A stretch of DNA of 64,000 nt from Sulfurovum sp. XGS-02. GTDB lineage: Bacteria; Campylobacterota; Campylobacteria; Campylobacterales; Sulfurovaceae. The stretch covers positions 124,001-188,000 of the forward strand of contig NZ_CP093312.1 in the NCBI RefSeq assembly GCF_023213175.1, written 5' to 3'. The position numbers and the translations under genes were made by a program. A model generated the notes under the pieces. That model was not told where the DNA came from, ran no database searches, and saw only the letters and a list, made by a program, of their open reading frames with translations. This document shows, piece by piece, positions 17,846-26,646 of the stretch (its first letter is position 1; every line of letters begins with the position of its first letter).

Positions 17846-18908
17846 ACGCTCTTACCTCTTGATCTATTTGGATGATCTCATCGATGTTCGATGCTTTCAC
17901 CGCTTCAAACTTTTTATAGGCATCTAAAACCATTTCACTCATACCAAAGAAGCAGCATTGATCTTCCTGAAATGCCTCTATCGCTTCTTCATTGGCTGCA
18001 TTGACCACGACACCCAAATGGGCATGTTCCAAGATATGCTCTTTGATGCTCCAGATAGGGTAACGCTCCGCTTCAATAGGCAGAAATTCCAAGGCACCTA
18101 TGCCAAGCAGGTCTGTAGGAGGCAGGATGGCCTCTTCTACTTCTCCTCTCAGTGCAAAAGCAATAGGGAGTTTCATGTCGACCCCTGCAAAGTGTGCCGT
18201 GGTAGAACCGTCTGTGAATTCTGAAAGTGCATGGATGATCGACTTTTTTTCTATCACTGCATCCACCTTTGTTGTATTAAAGAGCCATTTTGCTTCCAAC
18301 AGTTCGAAGAGTTTATTGGTCATGGTCGCTGAATCGATGGTGATCTTGTTTCCCATGGACCAGTTAGGGTGTTTGAGGGCATCTGAAAAGGTAGCATCCT
18401 TCATTTTATCCAATTCCCAGTCTCTAAATGCACCACCGCTGGCAGTGATATAGAGTTTAGAGATAGGCCGTTCATTCATAAGGTACCAGAGTCCAAAGTG
18501 CTCAGAGTCTATAGGCGTGATAAGTGACATGTCTATGAACTCCCCTGCAACCACTAGAGACTCCTTGTTTGCCAGTGCAACCCGTTTCCCAAGACCAGTG
18601 GCTTTGAGTGTAGGCGCAAGGCCGGCATACCCTACGAGTGCATTTACTACCGTGCCGCTATGGGACATCTCTATCAACTCCAAAATACCTTGTGCCCCGC
18701 AGAGTACATGGGGGTGGTCCACTTTGGCTCTATCCGCTTCGTTGGCGATAGCAACCATTTTGGGTCGGTACTTTTTGATCTGCTGATTAAGCAGCTCGAT
18801 ATTGTTGCCTGCGACAAGCGCTTCTATGGCGATGTCATAGCGTTCTGCGATGATGAGGGTATTGACCCCTATGGAGCCGGTCGAGCCGAGTAAAACGATA
18901 CTGGACAT
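17829..18908 (-). CDS. dxr: 1-deoxy-D-xylulose 5-phosphate reductoisomerase
   Basis: Second step of the MEP isoprenoid pathway (DXP to MEP, NADPH-dependent). 359 residues, slightly shorter than the ~390 of E. coli but typical of this phylum. The NADPH-binding loop is GSTGSIGVNTL at the N-terminus. The metal/substrate segment is SEHFGLWYL, the active-site loop TASGGAFRDW, and ITIDSATMTNKLFELLEAKW is intact. It is placed 3 bases after cdsA, linking lipid and isoprenoid synthesis genes. ispA lies elsewhere in the window. Confidence 0.96.
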   Translation of the reverse strand: MSSIVLLGSTGSIGVNTLIIAERYDIAIEALVAGNNIELLNQQIKKYRPKMVAIANEADRAKVDHPHVLCGAQGILELIEMSHSGTVVNALVGYAGLAPTLKATGLGKRVALANKESLVVAGEFIDMSLITPIDSEHFGLWYLMNERPISKLYITASGGAFRDWELDKMKDATFSDALKHPNWSMGNKITIDSATMTNKLFELLEAKWLFNTTKVDAVIEKKSIIHALSEFTDGSTTAHFAGVDMKLPIAFALRGEVEEAILPPTDLLGIGALEFLPIEAERYPIWSIKEHILEHAHLGVVVNAANEEAIEAFQEDQCCFFGMSEMVLDAYKKFEAVKASNIDEIIQIDQEVRAYVKQR

Positions 18909-18911
18909 AGA

Positions 18912-19670
18912 TTAGAGCAGGGACCTGAGTGCAATGACCATAATAACCGCACCAAAGAGGTAACCGTCTATTCTGTCTAGGATACCGCCATGCCCGGGGA
19001 GCAGGTCTCCAGAGTCTTTGACCCCTGCCTCACGTTTAAGATAAGATTCAAAAAGATCTCCAAACACTGAAGCGACAGAAGTCACAACCGTGACAATGAT
19101 CGCGATCCACCACTCCACGACAAAAAGTCCGGCAAAACTACCTCCAAGGGTTGCGATGGTAATACCGCCGAAGACACCTTCGAGTGTCTTATTTGGAGAG
19201 GTATCTGAAAATTTTGTCTTACCTATGGTTTTGCCTGTAAAAAATGCACCGACATCCGTGAGTGCTACGGTGACAAGGAGCCAGAACATAGACGCGATAC
19301 CAAAATCCTGGTAGAGGATCAGAAAGAAGAGTATCCCGCTGACCGGGTAAAGGAAAGGAAGGATCAGTCTTTTGTCAAAATTATGAAAATAAGCAAGGGA
19401 AGAGGCAAATATGACCGCCATAAAGAAGAAGAGGTCATCCGGATTAGGGTAGAAATATGCCACCAGCCATAAAAGCGCAGCCCATACATACATAGAGGAA
19501 TCGGTAAGTTTGAAAAGTTTCATCGCTTCATAAAAGGCGAACATATAGATAAGACCTAAAAAAGCCCACATAACAAAAAAGCTATCTACCCAACCGATAA
19601 ATCCAACCAGTGCTAATAGTCCAATGCCCGTAAGCCACCGTTCTTGATACTCTGTAAATATTTTTGTCAT
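18912..19670 (-). CDS. cdsA: Phosphatidate cytidylyltransferase
   Basis: Makes CDP-diacylglycerol from phosphatidate and CTP in the inner membrane. 252 residues with about seven or eight hydrophobic helices. The family signature is clear at the C-terminus: [20 protein letters not shown] followed by [15 protein letters not shown] precedes the ATG. It is the first gene of the cdsA-dxr-hydrolase-tsaD-gyrB run, behind a TATAAT box. Confidence 0.95.
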   Translation of the reverse strand: MTKIFTEYQERWLTGIGLLALVGFIGWVDSFFVMWAFLGLIYMFAFYEAMKLFKLTDSSMYVWAALLWLVAYFYPNPDDLFFFMAVIFASSLAYFHNFDKRLILPFLYPVSGILFFLILYQDFGIASMFWLLVTVALTDVGAFFTGKTIGKTKFSDTSPNKTLEGVFGGITIATLGGSFAGLFVVEWWIAIIVTVVTSVASVFGDLFESYLKREAGVKDSGDLLPGHGGILDRIDGYLFGAVIMVIALRSLL

Positions 19671-19700
19671 GACGATTCCCTCGTTGTTTAAATGAAGAAT

Positions 19701-19706
19701 ATTATA
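19701..19706 (-). promoter_or_regulatory. Putative -10 box for cdsA
   Basis: TATAAT on the minus strand, about 31 bases before the cdsA start, in the short gap after the NFACT gene. Confidence 0.5.
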
Positions 19707-19728
19707 GCACGCTTTGGATTAGAAGGCA

Positions 19729-21072
19729 CTAGACTCTGATTTCAACACCTTCTTTAGTGATAGAGATCGTGTCATATTTGTTGTAAAGCACATTGGAGCC
19801 TTCTTGTACTTTGACAAATTTACGCTTGGTGTAATCGACTTCATAATCCCCGGGGTTTTTGACAGAAAAATCTACACAGAGCTTTGCGGCAGCTTTGAGT
19901 ACGGACTCAGGCAGGTTTTGTTTATCGGTCCTGATGATGACATGACTTGAGGGGATATCACGTATATGCATCCAAAGGTCATTGGCTTTTGCCATCTCCA
20001 GGAGTTTTTGGTTTTCATGACTGTTACGTCCCACGAGGACCTTATAGTCTTCTATCCAGAAGAGTTCCCCCTCTTTTAGGCGTTCTTTTTTACGTTTGGA
20101 CTTTCCGCGTTTGGGCACAAGAAGTTCAAGTTCATAAGGATCTTTTGCCTGTTCGATCGCATAATAGATATTCTCATAGAACGCTTTTTTACTTTGCAGG
20201 TTCTCTTTTTCTATGTGCACGTTCTTGGCTTTATTCTTGGCACGTTTGGATAGGTTGAAAAAGTGGTCACTCATACGGTTGACCTTCGTATCTTTAGGCA
20301 GTTTTATAGTGATTTCATTGCCTTCAAAATCATAGGTTTTAAGTTTCGTATCGTAAGGTTTTATCTGGTAGAGATTGGCCAGGATGAGGTTGGCATAGGC
20401 TTTGAACTTCTGCGCTTCATCGTTCAGTTGCACTTCATCGGGAAGTTTTTTCAAAAGCTGGTTCAGTTTTTGGATCTTTTTATCGGTAAGAGAGAGTTTC
20501 TGTTTTTTTAACTCGACAAGTTTTTTTGTATGGACCTGAAGATATTTCTCTTCAAGGTAAGCATCAACATCGGGGATCTCCTGGTGCTCTTCTGTACGTC
20601 TGAAAGGAGGTATGGCAAGGAGTTCCACACCCGGACGAATGACACGAAAAGAGCTCTCTGCATCAATGTGTCTGAGCGCCTCTATAATGATTTCATTCTC
20701 ATCGATGAGTATGGCATTGGTATTTTTCCCTGTAAATTCCAACTGCAGGTAGATGATTTTGTCCTTATAAGAGCTTTTTGGCGCGAGTGTCAAACGCACG
20801 ATACGGTCTTCATCTGGTACCTCCACAGAGAGGATCCTGCTGGCAGAAAGCAGGGTGTGCAGCAGGGTGTCAAAAGGTGCATTATAGCCTTGGATCGGTC
20901 TTTGTGAAGGGGCCTTATAGATGAAACTGTGCCCTCTTGTCATGTTGAAAAAATAGCTGTCAGATTTGTCAAATACCAACTCTATTGTATTGTCTTCCAC
21001 ACGTCTGGCCCGACTGATAAAAGAGAAGTCGTTCAGACGTTCGGCAATGGCTTTGAGTTCGTATAATTTCAT
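19729..21072 (-). CDS. rqcH: NFACT-family ribosome quality-control protein, RqcH-like
   Basis: 447 residues with the NFACT layout: an N-terminal NFACT-N domain, a lysine-rich coiled coil (about 185-300) and an NFACT-R domain near the C-terminus (KVLVGRNSHENQKLLEMA, DLWMHIRDIPSSHVII). The Asp-Arg pair that in Bacillus RqcH is needed for alanyl-tRNA recruitment is present (D89-R90 in DEDRIVRL). RqcH adds C-terminal alanine tails to nascent chains stalled on split 50S subunits. The protein is shorter than the ~570-residue Bacillus protein. An older label for the family is fibronectin-binding protein, which I would not use here. Confidence 0.85.
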   Translation of the reverse strand: MKLYELKAIAERLNDFSFISRARRVEDNTIELVFDKSDSYFFNMTRGHSFIYKAPSQRPIQGYNAPFDTLLHTLLSASRILSVEVPDEDRIVRLTLAPKSSYKDKIIYLQLEFTGKNTNAILIDENEIIIEALRHIDAESSFRVIRPGVELLAIPPFRRTEEHQEIPDVDAYLEEKYLQVHTKKLVELKKQKLSLTDKKIQKLNQLLKKLPDEVQLNDEAQKFKAYANLILANLYQIKPYDTKLKTYDFEGNEITIKLPKDTKVNRMSDHFFNLSKRAKNKAKNVHIEKENLQSKKAFYENIYYAIEQAKDPYELELLVPKRGKSKRKKERLKEGELFWIEDYKVLVGRNSHENQKLLEMAKANDLWMHIRDIPSSHVIIRTDKQNLPESVLKAAAKLCVDFSVKNPGDYEVDYTKRKFVKVQEGSNVLYNKYDTISITKEGVEIRV

Positions 21073-21123
21073 TTGAATCTTTCCCTATCATTGTTGTGAA
21101 ATTCTAGCATAATTTTTTTTCGC

Positions 21124-21129
21124 TATAAT
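21124..21129 (+). promoter_or_regulatory. Putative -10 box for leuC
   Basis: TATAAT about 105 bases before the leuC start, in the divergent gap with the NFACT gene. The implied leader contains the AT-rich hairpin at 21187-21209. Confidence 0.5.
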
Positions 21130-21186
21130 TCGCGTAATATTATCATAATTAGAACGATCAAGTAAGTTGCCATAATGGCAGCGTAG

Positions 21187-21209
21187 TTTTTTGGACATTG
21201 TTCAAAAAA
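21187..21209 (+). promoter_or_regulatory. AT-rich hairpin in the leuC leader
   Basis: TTTTTTGGAC pairs with GTTCAAAAAA (one G-U, 3-base loop) 24 bases before the leuC start. It could act as an mRNA structure or a protein-binding site. No leucine-rich leader peptide is apparent. Confidence 0.4.
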
Positions 21210-21233
21210 CGTTCTAGAATAAAAGGACAACCT

Positions 21234-22514
21234 ATGGGACAAACTATGACAGAGAAGATCTTCTCGGAGCATGCAGGGCGTGAAGTGCATGCAGGAGAGA
21301 TCGTTAGAGTAGATATCGATATGATCATCGGAAATGACATTACGACGCCTATTTCCATTAGAGCATTTGAAGAGTCAGGTGCTGAGAAGTTGGCAAGACC
21401 AGATAATTTTTGTATCGTGATGGATCACTATATTCCGGCAAAAGATATTGCTTCAGCTAACCAGGCAAAGATCTCCAGAGATTTTGCCTATAAGCATGAT
21501 ATGAAATATTTCTTCGATGAAAAAGATATGGGTATTGAGCATGCACTGCTTCCGGAAAAAGGGTTGGTTGTTCCTGGTGATGTGATCATCGGTGCGGACA
21601 GCCATACCTGTACGCATGGTGCACTGGGTGCATTTTCAACAGGTATGGGAAGTACGGACCTTTCATTCGGTATGATCACAGGTGGTAACTGGTTCAAAGT
21701 ACCCGAAACGATTAAAGTGGAATTGACAGGTGTTCCGGGTGAGCATATTTACGGTAAAGACATCATCTTGGAGCTTATCCGCCAGATAGGTGTGGATGGT
21801 GCCTTGTATAAAGCGATCGAATTCACAGGTGAAGCGGTCCAGCACCTTGGTATGGACGATAGATTCTCTATCTCGAACATGGTGATCGAAGCGGGAGCGA
21901 AAAATGGTATCTTCGCAGTCGATGAGATCACATTGGCGTACCTTGAAGAGCGAAAAGAGGTGAATGGCGGATTAAGAGCTGAACCTAAGATCCATGTGGC
22001 GGATGCGGATGCCGAGTATTGCCAAGTGATCACGATAGACACCGCAGCACTTTCACCGGTGATCGCTTATCCTTTCTTACCATCAAATGGTAAGCCTGTA
22101 GAGCAAGCTGTTGCAGATGATTTAAAGGTAGACCAGGTAATGATCGGATCGTGTACGAATGGTCGTATCGAGGACCTTCGTATCGCAGCGGAGATCATGA
22201 AAGGGAAAAGAGTGGCAAAGCATACACGTATGATCGTGACGCCAGCCACACAGAAGATACTCCTTCAGGCACAGCATGAAGGTTTGATGGATATTCTGAT
22301 CGAAGCGGGTGCGGTGGTCTCTAACCCTACGTGTGGTGCTTGTCTGGGTGGATATATGGGTATCCTTGGAGACGGTGAGCGCTGTGTTGCTACCACAAAC
22401 CGTAACTTCGTAGGCCGTATGGGTGCCAGAACCTCTGAGATCTATCTGGCGAATTCAGCTGTAGCAGCGGCTTCAGCCATCGCCGGTAAGATCGTGGATC
22501 CTAGAGACCTCTAA
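21234..22514 (+). CDS. leuC: 3-isopropylmalate dehydratase large subunit
   Basis: [4Fe-4S] aconitase-family subunit isomerising 2- and 3-isopropylmalate in leucine synthesis. 426 residues, so it belongs to the shorter LeuC/HacA-like group rather than the ~466-residue E. coli type. Cluster cysteines lie in GSCTNGRIEDL and NPTCGACLGG; GADSHTCTHGALGAF is the other hallmark. The ATG at 21234 has AAAAGGACAA upstream; the frame from 21198 runs into the leader hairpin. The small subunit leuD and leuB are not adjacent, which is a departure from many operons. A homoaconitase role cannot be excluded from sequence alone. Confidence 0.9.
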   Translation: MGQTMTEKIFSEHAGREVHAGEIVRVDIDMIIGNDITTPISIRAFEESGAEKLARPDNFCIVMDHYIPAKDIASANQAKISRDFAYKHDMKYFFDEKDMGIEHALLPEKGLVVPGDVIIGADSHTCTHGALGAFSTGMGSTDLSFGMITGGNWFKVPETIKVELTGVPGEHIYGKDIILELIRQIGVDGALYKAIEFTGEAVQHLGMDDRFSISNMVIEAGAKNGIFAVDEITLAYLEERKEVNGGLRAEPKIHVADADAEYCQVITIDTAALSPVIAYPFLPSNGKPVEQAVADDLKVDQVMIGSCTNGRIEDLRIAAEIMKGKRVAKHTRMIVTPATQKILLQAQHEGLMDILIEAGAVVSNPTCGACLGGYMGILGDGERCVATTNRNFVGRMGARTSEIYLANSAVAAASAIAGKIVDPRDL

Positions 22515-23242
22515 AATCCTGCATTGGGGTCAAACCCAAATCCCCCGCCGCCAAAATCCGGCGTGCCGAAACTCTGTGTAGCAAAGGATGGATCCTGATA
22601 TCCCTCCTGTACAGAGAGCCCTCTTAACATCGTAATGTCCATTTTTGGGTCTATACCTTTTGGACAGACAGCGGTACACTCGCCGCATAGGGTACAGTCC
22701 CACACCCCATTACTCTGAATGTTATCTATAATGTTTTTTGTACTGCTTTCACGTTTGTCCGTACTGTAGCGGTAGGCACGAGTCAGTGCGAACGGTCCAA
22801 GGAAATCTGGGTTGACTGCATAGACAGGGCAGGCGGAGTAGCAGGAGTCGCAGAGTATGCAGTCTGTCTGTCTTTCAGAGAGTTTTTCATCACTGTGTGT
22901 GAGTGAAGCTTCCTGCGGTGTGTGCAGCCACGCGGTACTTTTCAAGAGGGTCTCTTTGGCTCTGTGTTTGTCCACTTTGAGGTCACGCAGTACAGGATGG
23001 TATTGTAGCGGTTCTATGATATCTCCGGGTTTTACTTTATAGGCACAGGCAAGCTCTTCTCTTCCATTTACGCGAACAGCACAGGTACCGCAGACCGAAG
23101 CACGGCATCCTGCAGAGAAAGTCAGCGTGGCATCTTGCGTCTCTTTGATATAGCTCAAGGCATTCAAAAGAGGGATCTCTCCCGCAGGCAGTGTATAGAG
23201 CTGGTGGGTATCGGTTTCAGAGCGAAGGATCTTTATCTGCAT
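22511..23242 (-). CDS. Fumarate reductase/succinate dehydrogenase-like iron-sulfur subunit
   Basis: 243 residues. The [2Fe-2S] ligands are C46, C51, C54 and C66. The first cubane motif is C128-x2-C131-x2-C134-x3-C138P. The third motif is C183-x2-C186-x2-C189-x3-C193P: four cysteines, where classical SdhB/FrdB has three and holds a [3Fe-4S] cluster, so a second [4Fe-4S] is predicted. The C-terminus is a glycine/phenylalanine-rich tail. I chose the ATG at 23242 because GGAAG lies 5 bases upstream; it overlaps the flavoprotein stop by 10 bases. No cytochrome b or SdhE-type anchor gene is adjacent. The stop interlocks with that of leuC (CTAA). Confidence 0.85.
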   Translation of the reverse strand: MQIKILRSETDTHQLYTLPAGEIPLLNALSYIKETQDATLTFSAGCRASVCGTCAVRVNGREELACAYKVKPGDIIEPLQYHPVLRDLKVDKHRAKETLLKSTAWLHTPQEASLTHSDEKLSERQTDCILCDSCYSACPVYAVNPDFLGPFALTRAYRYSTDKRESSTKNIIDNIQSNGVWDCTLCGECTAVCPKGIDPKMDITMLRGLSVQEGYQDPSFATQSFGTPDFGGGGFGFDPNAGF

Positions 23243-24837
23243 GTTGCTTCCTTTTTCCACTGGATGAGCGTATGTTTTTTGTGTGTTTCATCTTCCTGTT
23301 CGAATCCGACTTTGTAGTGGGCACCGCGGCTTTCATCTCTGTCAATAGCCGATGTGATGATCGTAGGCGCCAGAAGCAGGGCATTTTGGAACTCTAAAAA
23401 CTCTATGAGGTTCTGATTGTTCGCTCGGCTTTGATCGACAATCCCCATCGCTTTTTGCATCTCTTGCATAGCGGTTACTTCTTTTAGTGCATCTTGGAGC
23501 TGCGCATTGTCTCTGACAATACCGACCTTCTCATACAAAAGATTCCCCAGCTTCTCTCTGTAAGGGTAAAAGTTGACAATCTCTTTTTGTGCAAAAAGTG
23601 CTTCGACCGCTTCTGTATCTTTTTGTTGTTGTGCATCATCGGCAGGTTTTGAACTAGCATCAGCAGCATGTTTAGTGGCATTTTCTCCCGCCAATTTTCC
23701 AAATACTGTAATTTCAAGCAGAGAGTTCCCGCCAAGACGGTTGGCACCATGGACTTTGGCATTGGAGCATTCACCCACGGCAAAGCATCCTTTGATCCCA
23801 TGAACCCCCAGGCCCTGATCGACATCTATCCCGCCCATCGTGTAGTGGGCGACAGGCTGGATGGGAATAAGCTCTTTGGCAGGGTCGACATGTTCATGCA
23901 GTTTGCATAGCTCCACCTCTTGGGGAAGCAGTTCCATGAGTTTTTCTTCTCCCAGGTGACGGACATCCAAAAATACACGCTGTCCCTCTTGGATCTGGCC
24001 GAAGATGGCACGGGCCACTTCATCACGCGGCTTGAGTTCATCTACAAAACGCTCTCCCTTTTCATTGACCAGATAGCCGCCTTCTCCCCTGGCCGATTCA
24101 GAGACCAAAATAGAGGAGTGTTTGAGTGCTGTGGGGTGGAATTGGATGAACTCCATGTCAGAGACTGCCCCGCCTGCACGCAGTACAGCCGCTACACCAT
24201 CACCGGTAGAACCGTAGGCATTGGTCGTGGATCCATGATAGAGTGCACCATATCCGCCTGTAGCGATGATCACGGATCTTGCACTGATCTGCTTCACTTC
24301 GCCTGTACGTATCTCTAGAAAGGTGGCACCTTTGACGGTGCCTTCTTCTGTGATGAGATTGAGAAGATAGTGTTCATCCAAAAAGTCTATCTCTTCTTTC
24401 AAACAGGTGTCATAAAGGGTATGGAGTATCTTGAGTCCGGTATAGTCCTGGGCATAACAGGCACGTTTTGCCGAGGCACCCCCCATTTGACGCTGGGCTA
24501 CGGTTTGGGTACCGGATTTTCCGTTGTCAAGTCTTGAAAAAGGTACACCCAGACTCTCCAACCACGCGATGGTCCCCGGAGCATTTTCGCACATATGTTT
24601 TACCATCACTTCATCGCAAAGTCCCTTTGCAGACTTGATGGTATCTGCAATGTGTGAACCTATATCATCCTCACCGACATTGCCAAGGGCAGCGTTCATA
24701 CCTCCCTGTGCCATAGAGGTTTGTGAATTGGTAGGATAGGCTTTCCCCGCTACAGCGACCGAAGCCCCGGCATCTTTTGCTGCCAGTGCGGCTGTGAGTC
24801 CGGCACCGCCAGAACCGATGATCAGTACATCTATCAT
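23233..24837 (-). CDS. Fumarate reductase/succinate dehydrogenase-like flavoprotein subunit
   Basis: 534 residues with an FAD-binding GSGGAGLTAAL start. Substrate residues occur in FIQFHPTAL, SESARGEGG, RDEVARAI, HYTMGGIDVD and GANRLGGNSLLE. The histidine that covalently holds FAD in classical SdhA/FrdA (SHT) is replaced by glutamine, Q39 in TNSQTSMAQGG, so FAD should be bound non-covalently, as in soluble fumarate reductases and L-aspartate oxidase. It is also shorter than typical SdhA/FrdA (570-660). The paired iron-sulfur subunit argues against a plain aspartate oxidase. The start overlaps the upstream dehydrogenase stop as ATGA. Confidence 0.85.
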   Translation of the reverse strand: MIDVLIIGSGGAGLTAALAAKDAGASVAVAGKAYPTNSQTSMAQGGMNAALGNVGEDDIGSHIADTIKSAKGLCDEVMVKHMCENAPGTIAWLESLGVPFSRLDNGKSGTQTVAQRQMGGASAKRACYAQDYTGLKILHTLYDTCLKEEIDFLDEHYLLNLITEEGTVKGATFLEIRTGEVKQISARSVIIATGGYGALYHGSTTNAYGSTGDGVAAVLRAGGAVSDMEFIQFHPTALKHSSILVSESARGEGGYLVNEKGERFVDELKPRDEVARAIFGQIQEGQRVFLDVRHLGEEKLMELLPQEVELCKLHEHVDPAKELIPIQPVAHYTMGGIDVDQGLGVHGIKGCFAVGECSNAKVHGANRLGGNSLLEITVFGKLAGENATKHAADASSKPADDAQQQKDTEAVEALFAQKEIVNFYPYREKLGNLLYEKVGIVRDNAQLQDALKEVTAMQEMQKAMGIVDQSRANNQNLIEFLEFQNALLLAPTIITSAIDRDESRGAHYKVGFEQEDETHKKHTLIQWKKEATCR

Positions 24838-25769
24838 ATGCGCTCCATAAATCGTTGAATATTCTCTACAATACCTTCAAGAAGCTTTTTCCTCGCTTCG
24901 ATGCTTGCCCAAGCCATATGCGGCGTGATCAGGAGCCTCTCTTTATGTTTGACCTCATTGAGTCTGTTGTTAAGGGTAATCGGTTCTTGTTCAAGTACGT
25001 CCAGTCCGGCATAGAGGGTCCGCTTGTCAAGCTCCAAAGCCAGGTCTGCTTCATTGACGATGCCTCCCCGTCCGAGGTTTAAAATCATACCATCCTCTTT
25101 GATAAACGGCAGGTTGTTTTGGTTGATGAGGTTATAGGTAGCATCATTGAGCGGTGCATGAATAGAGATGATGTCACACGCTTTGAGCAGAGATTCCAAA
25201 CTCTGATGCGGGTAGTCATGATGAAGATTTTTCCCGCTGGTAGAGTGGTAAGAGACTTCGGCCCCGAATGCCGTTGCGATCTTGGCAACCTCCTGGCCTA
25301 TGGTTCCAAAACCGATAATGCCCCATTTTTTCCCTGAGATCTCATAAAAGGGTTGGCTTACATCGGTAAAAAGTCCTGATGCACTCCATGACCCCTCTTT
25401 TACCACAGTATCATAATATGCCATTTTTTCAAGGAGATAAAGTGCCATAGCAAACGTGTGCTGCACCACACTCTTAGTTGAGTATCCCGCAACATTTTTG
25501 ACCTCTATCCCTTTCTCTTTGGCAGCATCCAGGTCTACATTGTTCATGCCTGTGGCAGCGATACAGATGAGTTTCAGTGAAGGGGTTGCTTCCATCATAT
25601 CTGCAGTGATGACCACTTTATTGGTGATGATGATATCTGCACTTTGGATGCGTTCAAGTGTCTCTTCTTTAGAAGTAGTCTGGTAGACGGTCAGTGTTCC
25701 AAAAGATTCCAGTGCAGTGATGTCCAGGTCACCACCTAATGTTTTAGCGTCAAGTAATACGATATTCAT
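24834..25769 (-). CDS. D-isomer-specific 2-hydroxyacid dehydrogenase
   Basis: 311 residues, NAD(P)-dependent reduction of a 2-oxoacid. The Rossmann loop is WGIIGFGTIGQEVA (about residues 148-161), and the catalytic Arg, Glu and His are in NLGRGGIVNE, LEQEP and TPHMAW. The substrate cannot be told from sequence; hydroxypyruvate/glyoxylate reductase-like or D-lactate dehydrogenase-like are both possible. It is translationally coupled (4-base overlap) to the fumarate reductase-like flavoprotein gene, suggesting a linked redox function. Confidence 0.9.
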   Translation of the reverse strand: MNIVLLDAKTLGGDLDITALESFGTLTVYQTTSKEETLERIQSADIIITNKVVITADMMEATPSLKLICIAATGMNNVDLDAAKEKGIEVKNVAGYSTKSVVQHTFAMALYLLEKMAYYDTVVKEGSWSASGLFTDVSQPFYEISGKKWGIIGFGTIGQEVAKIATAFGAEVSYHSTSGKNLHHDYPHQSLESLLKACDIISIHAPLNDATYNLINQNNLPFIKEDGMILNLGRGGIVNEADLALELDKRTLYAGLDVLEQEPITLNNRLNEVKHKERLLITPHMAWASIEARKKLLEGIVENIQRFMERI

Positions 25770-25777
25770 CTATTGCC

Positions 25778-26635
25778 TTAGTGTTGAGGTATGGGTGTAG
25801 CATTATCATCTGCACAGGAAGGTGTTTCTGTGATGGTCAGGGCACAGCCTGCATCCCCTCCTGCTCCCAGGAAATCTGAAGAGAGTTCCAGTGCAGTGCT
25901 TTGTACCGGCATTGGGGCTACTTTATGTACTTCTTCTTTATGCTGTGCATCAAAATATGCAATGATCTTTCTATCACCCTTTAAAATGGTGATAGTTGAA
26001 GCCTCTTTGATAATGAGTACAGGGATAGTGCCGATATCTACAAATTTCAGAAATCCTCTGGCATTGATCTCTTTTGAAGCGATAGGGGTATAGGCTATCT
26101 GATGTTCTGAAAAATACTCTTTGACTCTTTTGCAATGGCTGCATGTCTCTGACTGTATGAGGTAGAGGCCAGGAGCGGTCACAAACGATCGATTTTGAGG
26201 AATGGTCAGTGTATTCAAACCGATAAAAATGAAAAGCACGATAGCCAGAACCACAGCAAAATGCCTCACTTGACTGAAGAGTGCAATGAGAAGCAGAGAG
26301 GAGAAGACACTGAGGCAAAAGAGGCAGGGTTCGGGATTTGAAATGAACTGATAGCCTATGATGGTTGCTTCAAAAGCTATACCCGCGTAAAGCATAATGA
26401 AAAAGAGTGTTTCAAAAAAACGGATTTTGAGTGAAAGGTAGCCCGAAATGATCAAAGAGAGTACGCCGGCCAAACCAAAATAATTGAGATAAATATGGTC
26501 AAATCTAAGGAGTTCTCCTGCAAGTGCACACCCTACTTCTCCGCAAAGAGAGGTATGCTGTACTCTGAGATACGTCTCAATAGCAATATAGACAAAGAGT
26601 AAAAAGGGTAAAAAAACCCTAGCAAAAAAATGCAT
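25778..26635 (-). CDS. VKOR-type membrane oxidoreductase fused to a thioredoxin-like domain
   Basis: 285 residues. The first ~150 residues contain about five membrane helices, a loop cysteine pair (C31, C36) and a CxxC (C104-C107 in PCLFC), the vitamin K epoxide reductase pattern. A thioredoxin/glutaredoxin-like part follows, with C165-x2-C168 (ETCSHCKR) and a cis-proline-like segment TIPVLII. Such proteins use quinone to drive periplasmic disulfide formation, replacing DsbB/DsbA. The C-terminal tail is low-complexity with two extra cysteines. It is 11 bases downstream of purT. Confidence 0.85.
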   Translation of the reverse strand: MHFFARVFLPFLLFVYIAIETYLRVQHTSLCGEVGCALAGELLRFDHIYLNYFGLAGVLSLIISGYLSLKIRFFETLFFIMLYAGIAFEATIIGYQFISNPEPCLFCLSVFSSLLLIALFSQVRHFAVVLAIVLFIFIGLNTLTIPQNRSFVTAPGLYLIQSETCSHCKRVKEYFSEHQIAYTPIASKEINARGFLKFVDIGTIPVLIIKEASTITILKGDRKIIAYFDAQHKEEVHKVAPMPVQSTALELSSDFLGAGGDAGCALTITETPSCADDNATPIPQH

Positions 26636-26646
26636 CCGAACTCCCC

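Noticed and set aside
23281-23320. A TTCGAATCC stretch resembling a tRNA T-arm
   Set aside because: It lies inside the flavoprotein gene on the coding strand's complement and no acceptor stem, D-arm or anticodon arm can be built around it.
23233-24837. Calling the flavoprotein an L-aspartate oxidase (NadB) because of its length and missing FAD-linking histidine
   Set aside because: It is directly coupled to an iron-sulfur subunit of the SdhB/FrdB type, which NadB does not use; the ambiguity is recorded in the feature.
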